The translations under genes were made by a program, and so were the position numbers. Below, piece by piece: positions 15,115 through 20,301 of a stretch of 20,301 nucleotides of DNA. The stretch comes from a virus. Where the stretch lies: positions 1 through 20,301 of the IMG/VR virus record IMGVR_UViG_3300047557_000046; one strand, given 5' to 3'. Below the pieces are notes generated by a model, which ran no database searches, was not told the origin of the DNA, and saw nothing but the letters and a program-made list of their open reading frames with translations. Positions within the stretch are counted from its first letter, which is position 1, and each line of letters opens with the position of its first letter.

Positions 15115-16377
15115 ATGGCACAACTAGGAACATTACCCCCAGAGTTGTTTGAACAACAACAGGATGTATCACGCCAACAACGAATGGCTCAAATGCTTAT
15201 GCAACAAGGGATGCAAACGCCACAAGGACAAATTGTTGGTGGTCGTTATGTGCCGCCTAGCATTTTCCAAAACTTAGCAAACTTAGCTAATGTTTATGTA
15301 GGCACTAGATTGGAAAAAGAAGCCGATAAGAAACAATTAGAAATGGCTCAACGCTTGCGTGAGGGCCAAAGCAAAGCTGTTAAAGAATATTTTGAGGCAA
15401 CACAAGGTTCTCCTGAGCAAATTATTGAAATGGCTGGCCCATATGGGAAAGGTATGGGTGAAGAAGGACAAGATATTCCTGCGCCAATATTGTATAAACC
15501 AGAGAAAAAACCAGACTTTCAACAGGCTATACAAATTGCAAACGACCCCTATGCTCCAAGTTGGCTTAAACAAAATGTTGCTGAAATGCTTAAACCACAA
15601 AAAGTTAGCGAAGGCGAAAGAGTTATTCGTTTTAACCCTGTTACTGGTAAAAATGAAGTTGTTGCAGAAGGTGGTGAAAAATTAACAGAAAATCAAAGAA
15701 ATTATTTACAAGCTCAAAAAGAAGGTTATCAAGGTACATTTTTTGATTACCAGCGTGACCTTAAAAAAGCTGGAGCAACTAATGTTGACTTATCGAATTT
15801 ATTAGGCAAAAGCGGAGCAGGTCAAGTTGGTGAAATTTTAAAAGAATCTAAAATTGCTGCTACAGGCGCAGTTCAAACAGCAGATGCAGCAAATCGTATT
15901 ATTAGCGCAGTAGAATCTGGAAAAATTATTACTGGCCCATCGGCTAATGTTCGTTTAGGAATTGCTCAAGTTTCTCAATTATTGGGTGCTGGTGGAGCAA
16001 CACAAGCAGAAATGATTGCTAATAGCCGTCAAGCTATGCAAGGATTGGCTCAGCTTACATTGCAAGGTCGCAAACAAATGCGTGGCGAAGGTTCAATTAC
16101 AGAATCTGAAGGTAGATTGGCTGAAAGAGCAATTGGTGGTGACATTAACTTTACTGCTGCAGAAATTAAACAGCTTGCTGAAGCTGCAAGAAGGGCTGCT
16201 AAATTCACATACCAACAACATGAGGGCATGGTTAATACTTTGCAGGCTGACCCACAAAATAAAAGTCTTGTGCCTTTTTATCAAATTCAAGCAAATCCAT
16301 CAATTTTTGAGCCACAATCTAAAAATCGTACACCTAGTGCAGTTCGACAACAAGCTGATGAAATTCTTGGAAAGTAA
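15115..16377 (+). CDS. Probable internal virion (DNA ejection) protein A
   Basis: This 420-aa helical protein is rich in Gln, Ala, Glu and Lys. It opens with LPPELFEQQQDVSRQQRMAQ. The second half contains MIANSRQAMQGLAQLTLQGR followed by GEGSITESEGRLAERAIGGD (residues about 301-346), a pattern known from phage injection-type proteins (G-x-G-x-I-T/S-x-x-E...G). No signal peptide or membrane segment. It precedes the 670-aa ejection-like gene, as paired internal virion proteins often do. There is no clear ribosome site before the ATG. From roughly 15.3 kb codon choice shifts toward AT-rich codons, continuing into the next gene. Function is by context and resemblance. Confidence 0.7.
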   Translation: MAQLGTLPPELFEQQQDVSRQQRMAQMLMQQGMQTPQGQIVGGRYVPPSIFQNLANLANVYVGTRLEKEADKKQLEMAQRLREGQSKAVKEYFEATQGSPEQIIEMAGPYGKGMGEEGQDIPAPILYKPEKKPDFQQAIQIANDPYAPSWLKQNVAEMLKPQKVSEGERVIRFNPVTGKNEVVAEGGEKLTENQRNYLQAQKEGYQGTFFDYQRDLKKAGATNVDLSNLLGKSGAGQVGEILKESKIAATGAVQTADAANRIISAVESGKIITGPSANVRLGIAQVSQLLGAGGATQAEMIANSRQAMQGLAQLTLQGRKQMRGEGSITESEGRLAERAIGGDINFTAAEIKQLAEAARRAAKFTYQQHEGMVNTLQADPQNKSLVPFYQIQANPSIFEPQSKNRTPSAVRQQADEILGK

Positions 16378-16379
16378 AC

Positions 16380-18392
16380 ATGGCTACAGCAGAAGAATAC
16401 GCAAGTTGGATTGTTAAAAATCAGGCTAAAAAGGGAACGCCTGAATTTAATATTGTTGCTAAAGCTTATGAAGAAGCTAAGCAAGACGAAGTTCGTGCAT
16501 TAGAAATTCAATCAGGCGGTGCTGAGAGCGTTTTGTATGAGCAACAAAAAAGCTTACCTAAAGTATTGGGTCAAAGTGCTATAAAAGGCGTTGCAAATAT
16601 TGGTGATGTTATTGTTGGCGCACCGCAAAATTACATTAATTTATACAGATATTTAAAAGGCAAAATTCAGGGTGAAGATGTAAATGTTCCAAGAGGTGTT
16701 ACGCCTGTAACAACACAGCTTCAAAGAGCAAATGTAATTACACCTGAAAATGAACCAAACACGCCATTGTTAAGAATTGCTGATGTAGGCACACAAATGA
16801 TGGTAGGCGGTGGCGTATTAAATCCAAGAAGTTTGACACAAGCAAATCAATATTTGCCTAGTTTTGCACAAGCAATGGGTGGAAGTACAGCATTAGAATT
16901 TGCAAGACAAAGCGGTGTAGATAACCCATTGGCACAATCTTTAATTACTGCTGGAGGCGCTGCTGCTGCTGGTGCGCCATCTTTTATACGCTCAACACCT
17001 TCTGAAGTTGCTCGTCAATCTTTGCGAGGCGTAACCCCACAAGATTTGCGTATTGCAGAAGGTTTACAAAGACGCTCTTATCAAATGGGCGCACCTTTAA
17101 CTGGCGCAGAAGCAATAGCGCAAACAGTTGGTCAAACGCCATTGCAAGCAACACAGAGAGTTTTGGAAAACGCACCCCAAAGTTCTGCTGTAATGGCTCA
17201 ATTTTTAAGAGAAAGACCAGCACAAACTAGACAATTGGTTGAGTCTACACTTGGTCAAATTAGCCCAAGACAAGCAACTTCGCAAACTCCAATTCGTTTG
17301 CAACAAGCTGGCGAACAGCTTATTGAAGGTGCAGAAAAGAGTCTTACTAAAAATATTGACCCATATTACCAACAAGCTGGTAAATTTGGCGTTTACCCAA
17401 CTCCTAGTGTTTTGGCTAACGATAGAATTTCTGAAGCTGTAGATGCGGTTACAAAAACAGCAAAATATGGTGTTAAAGACGCATCTCCAAATTCTTTAAA
17501 AACATTGATTGCAGCTAAAAAATATTTAGACGATGAATATGCCGCACAAACTTCTGCTGTATCTGGATTGCAAAGAGGGGCTTCAGGAATAACTGAACAA
17601 GCTCGTGCAGAATTAAGTAATTACTTAAAACAAATATCACCTGAATACGCTAAAGGCGCAAAAAAGTATGAAATTGCCCAAGAAACGCAAATTCAGCCAT
17701 TAAAGCGTGGTGCAGTTGGAGTTATTGCCAAAACAGAAGGCACTCCTGAACAGTTAATGCGTACCCAAGAAGCAGTATTAATGCCACAAACTCCTAAAGC
17801 TTTGCAACCTTCTGACATAAAACGGACTGTTGAGCTATTAAGAAGAAAAGACCCAACTGTTGTAGCTGATTGGACTAAGCAAAACTTACAAAGCATTTTT
17901 GACGAAACATCTCAAAAATTAGTTGGTGGCGAAAATCAGTTTGGTGGGCCTAAATTTGCTGCAACAATACAAGGCAACAAGCAACAAAAGGCTAATTTGC
18001 AAGCTTTGATACAAGAATCTGCTGGTATGCAAGCCTATCAAGGTTTTGAGCGTATGTTAGATGTATTAGAAGCACAAGGAAAGCGTCAGCCAGTAGGCTC
18101 TGCTACTGCATACAACCAACAAATTATGGAATCTTTGCGTGAAGGTGGAATTGGTGGCTACGCTAAAGCTGCTGTATCCCCTTCAGCCTTAAGAACCCAA
18201 TATGAACAATTTAGATTGGGTAAAAATGCAGAATTATTAGCTAAAATATTAACTGATAAAGATTCAATCAAAAAATTAGAAGATTTAGCCCGAACAAAAC
18301 CTAATTCTGCTAAATCACAAGCACTTGTCAACACAATTGTTGGCGGTTATGTTGGTCAAAAACCCGAATTAACCGCACAAGAGGAGCAATAA
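16380..18392 (+). CDS. Probable internal virion (DNA ejection) protein B
   Basis: This 670-aa protein starts MATAEEYASWIVKNQAKKGT followed by PEFNIVAKAYEEAK, a conserved opening that I know from phage DNA injection proteins (T-x-x-EYA-x-WIV...GTPEF). The rest is mainly helical and Ala/Gln-rich, with an Ala/Gly-rich stretch at about residues 186-202 (SLITAGGAAAAGAP) that could interact with membrane, although no clear transmembrane helix is visible. It probably leaves the virion with DNA and helps it cross the cell envelope. The gene is AT-rich and uses many AGA arginine codons, unlike coat and fibre genes, which use CGN. The next gene starts directly at its stop with GAGGAG at 18381-18386. 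No catalytic motif such as a transglycosylase was seen. Confidence 0.75.
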   Translation: MATAEEYASWIVKNQAKKGTPEFNIVAKAYEEAKQDEVRALEIQSGGAESVLYEQQKSLPKVLGQSAIKGVANIGDVIVGAPQNYINLYRYLKGKIQGEDVNVPRGVTPVTTQLQRANVITPENEPNTPLLRIADVGTQMMVGGGVLNPRSLTQANQYLPSFAQAMGGSTALEFARQSGVDNPLAQSLITAGGAAAAGAPSFIRSTPSEVARQSLRGVTPQDLRIAEGLQRRSYQMGAPLTGAEAIAQTVGQTPLQATQRVLENAPQSSAVMAQFLRERPAQTRQLVESTLGQISPRQATSQTPIRLQQAGEQLIEGAEKSLTKNIDPYYQQAGKFGVYPTPSVLANDRISEAVDAVTKTAKYGVKDASPNSLKTLIAAKKYLDDEYAAQTSAVSGLQRGASGITEQARAELSNYLKQISPEYAKGAKKYEIAQETQIQPLKRGAVGVIAKTEGTPEQLMRTQEAVLMPQTPKALQPSDIKRTVELLRRKDPTVVADWTKQNLQSIFDETSQKLVGGENQFGGPKFAATIQGNKQQKANLQALIQESAGMQAYQGFERMLDVLEAQGKRQPVGSATAYNQQIMESLREGGIGGYAKAAVSPSALRTQYEQFRLGKNAELLAKILTDKDSIKKLEDLARTKPNSAKSQALVNTIVGGYVGQKPELTAQEEQ

Positions 18393-19115
18393 ATGAGTAG
18401 AAACGGGTCAGGCGTATATTCTTTACCTGCGGGTAATCCCGTAGTTACAGGCACAACTATATCTAGCTCATGGGCTAATAACACCATGAACGACTTAGCT
18501 GCTGCGCTTACCGACTCGGTAGCGGCAGACGGTCAAACCCCAATGACGGGTGATTTAGACTTAAACACCAATAAGATTATTAACCTTGACCCCGCTACGG
18601 TAGCTGGTGATGCTGTTGAATATGCTCAGTTTGTTGCCGCTACTTCTACTGCTGTTGCTATTACAGGCGGTACGATTAATGGTGCTACGATTGGTGCAAC
18701 CACCCCCGCAAGTGGGCGTTTTACTACCTTAGAATCCACAAGCACCCTAGCCGTAGGCACAAACGCTACGGTAGGCGGTACTTTAACGGTTACAGGTTTA
18801 GGCGCATTTAATGGTACTGGCGCACTAAAAATCCCCGCAGGAACGACTGCCCAACAGCCTAGCCCAACTACGGGAATGATTCGTTTTAATAGCTCTACTA
18901 ACCTATTTGAAGGTTATGGTGCTAGTTCATGGGGTTCATTGGGTGGTGGTGCTACTGGTGGTGCAGGAAACCAAGTATTCTTTGAAAACGACCAAACAGT
19001 TACCGTAAACTACACCGTACCTGCTACCAAAAATGCAATGTCAGCAGGCCCAATTACCATTGATACAGGCGTTACAGTCACAGTTTCGACTGGCTCGACA
19101 TGGACTGTAGTGTAG
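18393..19115 (+). CDS. Second tail fibre protein (short)
   Basis: This 240-aa protein has a well-known fibre N-terminus, MSRNGSGVYSLPAGNPVVTG, then SSSWANNTMNDLAAALTDSV and DGQTPMTGDLDLNTNKIINL, taken to be the attachment domain. A central repeat region (GGTINGATIGATTPASG, LAVGTNATVGGTLTVTG) looks like beta-helix rungs, and TTGMIRFNSSTNLFEGYG is a common fibre motif. The last 43 residues are the module shared with the large fibre (28 of 43 identical). It probably binds the host surface or anchors the neighbouring small tip proteins. The start has GAGGAG with 6 nt spacing. It is GC-richer than the preceding gene, so the composition changes at its start. Confidence 0.85.
   Translation: MSRNGSGVYSLPAGNPVVTGTTISSSWANNTMNDLAAALTDSVAADGQTPMTGDLDLNTNKIINLDPATVAGDAVEYAQFVAATSTAVAITGGTINGATIGATTPASGRFTTLESTSTLAVGTNATVGGTLTVTGLGAFNGTGALKIPAGTTAQQPSPTTGMIRFNSSTNLFEGYGASSWGSLGGGATGGAGNQVFFENDQTVTVNYTVPATKNAMSAGPITIDTGVTVTVSTGSTWTVV
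18984..19112 (+). other. C-terminal fibre module shared with the fibre at 3073
   Basis: Last 43 codons of the short fibre, from ENDQTVTVNYT to TGSTWTVV. The alignment to 5506-5634 is gap-free, with 28 identical residues. The DNA of the two copies differs at many codons, so this is not a recent duplication. Confidence 0.85.
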
Positions 19116-19144
19116 TCTAAAATACTGAGAACAAAGGATATATT

Positions 19145-19741
19145 ATGGCTCATGTCTACCTTGTAACCAATAAACTGAACGGCAAGCAATATGTCGGTCA
19201 GACCATTGTTGAGTCAAATAAGGTAGGTCATGGATACATGATTACTGCGGCTTATAAGAAATATGGTAAAGATAATTTTACTTATGAAAGAATATGTGAT
19301 TTTTTAAATAACAGACCAATATTAAATTATGTTGAGCGATTTTGGATTCGTGTTATGGATACACGCAAACCAAACGGTTATAACATTGAAGAAGGTGGTT
19401 CTACAAAAGGCGAAGTATCAGCAGAAACTAAACAAAAACTAAGATTAGCTAAACTTGGAACAAAACACACCAAAAAATCACGAGCAAAAATATCTATGTC
19501 AAATTTAAAAAACATGACAGAAGAAAGACGCAAAAAATTGTCAGATGCTAGAAAAAAATGGGTTTTGACGGAAGAATCTAAAGCTAAAATGAGTAGAAGT
19601 GCTTTGGGCAAACCAAAATCCGAAGAAACAAAAAGAAAAATTGCGTTAGCATTAAGTCACAGAAAATTATCAGCCGAAACTAGGCAAAAACTATCCGAAG
19701 CTGCAAAACAGCAATGGGCTAGACAAAAAGGAGTTTTATAA
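19145..19741 (+). CDS. GIY-YIG homing endonuclease with NUMOD3-like repeats
   Basis: This 198-aa protein is a free-standing GIY-YIG nuclease. The N-terminal domain starts VYLVTNKLNGKQYVGQT (VYL at 4-6 and YVG at 16-18, the GIY and YIG positions). GHGYMITAAYKKYGKDNF (28-45) and the catalytic-type Glu64 in YVERFWIRV follow, then PNGYNIEEGGS. The arginine that normally follows YIG is not evident; Lys26-Val-Gly-His-Gly lies there, as in a known GSG/GHG-type variant. After residue 90, several NUMOD3-like DNA-binding units appear (SAETKQKLRLAKLGTKH; TEESKAKMSRSALGKPKSEE; SAETRQKLSEA). It lies between fibre genes, is AT- and Lys-rich and uses AGA codons, which suggests recent arrival. It has its own AAAGGA site. 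Its 3' end holds the next gene's ribosome site. Confidence 0.9.
   Translation: MAHVYLVTNKLNGKQYVGQTIVESNKVGHGYMITAAYKKYGKDNFTYERICDFLNNRPILNYVERFWIRVMDTRKPNGYNIEEGGSTKGEVSAETKQKLRLAKLGTKHTKKSRAKISMSNLKNMTEERRKKLSDARKKWVLTEESKAKMSRSALGKPKSEETKRKIALALSHRKLSAETRQKLSEAAKQQWARQKGVL
19728..19733 (+). promoter_or_regulatory. Ribosome binding site embedded in the endonuclease gene end
   Basis: AAGGAG lies 7 nt before the ATG at 19741 and inside the last codons of the endonuclease gene. The fibre-tip gene therefore depends on sequence carried by the mobile gene, so insertion must either have brought this site or preserved an older one. Confidence 0.75.
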
Positions 19742-20139
19742 TGGCGGGCAAAGTCGTAGTTTCGACATTAAACAACGATACAGGCGTTCTTGCAACACAG
19801 AACGGCATGACTGGTATTGCTAAAGCGTGGGTGCAATGGACTGGTGGAAGCACACCATCAATAGGTTCATCTTTTAATGTTAGTTCTGTAACTAGAGTTT
19901 CTTCAGGCATATTTACGGTAAATTTTACTACTGCAATGCCAAATGCAACTTATATGTTGGCTGGTAGCGGTGCTTTTAGAGATGGCACACAAGATGCAAA
20001 TACTATTCTTGCTGGTTGGGCTAGACAAAGCACTCAAACATATTCAACATCTGCTTGCACAGTCCAATTTAGTTATTATGGCTCAGCAGGAAATTATATT
20101 GACCCATCTCTTGCAGGAATAGCATTTTTTGCTTCATAA
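19741..20139 (+). CDS. Fibre-tip-like protein, tandem copy 1
   Basis: This 132-aa protein is Ser/Thr/Gly/Ala-rich and beta-like. It begins MAGKVVVSTLNN, then GIAKAWVQWTG and SFNVSSVTRVSSGIFTVNFT, and ends with SYYGSAGNYIDPSLAGIAFF. About 23 of its first 50 residues match the next gene, so the two are paralogues. Proteins of this type (KAWVxxxG, SFNVSSVT...FTVNFTTAMP) commonly follow phage fibre genes and probably form tip or host-binding units, but a binding function is not proven. Its start shares one base with the endonuclease stop (TAATG). It has no catalytic motif, signal peptide or membrane segment. Confidence 0.75.
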   Translation: MAGKVVVSTLNNDTGVLATQNGMTGIAKAWVQWTGGSTPSIGSSFNVSSVTRVSSGIFTVNFTTAMPNATYMLAGSGAFRDGTQDANTILAGWARQSTQTYSTSACTVQFSYYGSAGNYIDPSLAGIAFFAS

Positions 20140-20148
20140 GGATAAATC

Positions 20149-20301
20149 ATGGCAGGCACACTCGTAATTACAACTTTATCTGACGGAACTAATAGCACTT
20201 CGTCAACGAACTGTATTCAAGGCTCTGCAAAGGCTTGGGTGAATTACAATGGAGTTGCTCAAACTGTTACTGGTTCATTTAATGTAAGTTCTGTTACTTA
20301 T
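20149..20301 (+). CDS. Fibre-tip-like protein, tandem copy 2 (3' end outside window)
   Basis: The ATG at 20149 opens a frame that runs to the window end (51 codons). It begins MAGTLVITTLSDGTN, then GSAKAWVNYNG and SFNVSSVTY, and matches the first 50 residues of the preceding gene at roughly 23 positions, with the AKAWV and SFNVSSVT blocks fully conserved. The start has AAGGA at 20138-20142 with 6 nt spacing to the ATG. This is a tandem paralogue and not a pseudogene, as far as can be seen. Its length and downstream neighbours are unknown. Confidence 0.8.
   Translation, partial: MAGTLVITTLSDGTNSTSSTNCIQGSAKAWVNYNGVAQTVTGSFNVSSVTY

Noticed and set aside
16016-16417. Second + strand frame overlapping the ejection protein genes
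   Set aside because: It is Leu/Lys-rich without domain pattern and lies in another frame over two well-supported genes. The frames at 15359-15685 and 17239-17442 were rejected likewise.
19116-19740. Group I intron carrying the homing endonuclease
   Set aside because: The neighbouring genes are complete on both sides with normal start and stop signals, and I see no split gene. A free-standing intergenic endonuclease is simpler.
18393-20301. Diversity-generating retroelement acting on fibre genes
   Set aside because: The phage resembles the BPP-1 structural type, so I looked for a reverse transcriptase and a template/variable repeat pair. Neither is present in the window; the element could only lie outside it.

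Overview
This window is a stretch of a tailed double-stranded DNA phage genome or prophage, probably a short-tailed podovirus of the P22/BPP-1 structural type infecting a Gram-negative host. The reasons are a terminase large-subunit tail end followed by a P22-like portal, an acidic scaffold, an HK97-fold type coat protein, a head-tail adaptor and nozzle pair, ejection-like proteins and several fibre proteins, with no tape-measure, sheath or long-tail genes. All genes lie on the + strand, mostly with overlapping starts and stops or very short gaps. The largest gap, 93 bp, contains a clear intrinsic terminator. Shine-Dalgarno sites of the AAGGA/GAGGAG type suit a Gram-negative host. Host identity cannot be read from the sequence. 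No integrase, repressor, tRNA, CRISPR or att site is visible.

Layout. 1-2675: end of the terminase large subunit, then the portal. 2675-7422: a cassette in which every junction overlaps by 1 or 4 nt. It holds a small virion-like protein, an 854-aa mosaic tail fibre, a coiled-coil protein with an AFQ triplet repeat, a TPR/glycosyltransferase-like enzyme and a small CxxC protein. It sits where P22-type phages usually go straight from portal to scaffold. 7432-9840: scaffold, major capsid protein, probable decoration protein, then a terminator (9861-9899). 9934-13721: a conserved phage protein with a coiled-coil tail, head-tail adaptor (gp4-like), tail nozzle (gp10-like) and a GNAT acetyltransferase-like protein. 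13723-18392: four genes likely for internal or ejected virion proteins. The first carries a C-terminal S74-type intramolecular chaperone domain; the last two are AT-richer and use AGA arginine codons. 18393-20301: a second tail fibre, a free-standing GIY-YIG homing endonuclease with NUMOD3-like repeats, and two tandem related fibre-tip-like genes, the second cut by the window end.

How they work together. Terminase packages DNA through the portal into a scaffolded procapsid. The adaptor and nozzle close the portal and form the short tail. The ejection-like proteins would travel with the genome. Fibres at two loci recognise the host. The two main fibres end in nearly the same 43-residue module, and a homing endonuclease sits beside the fibre-tip genes, which suggests a mobile, exchangeable receptor-binding region. 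I did not find a clearly new kind of system. The best leads are the coupled fibre-glycosyltransferase cassette, the S74 domain on an ejection-type protein, and the fibre-tip/homing-endonuclease cluster.
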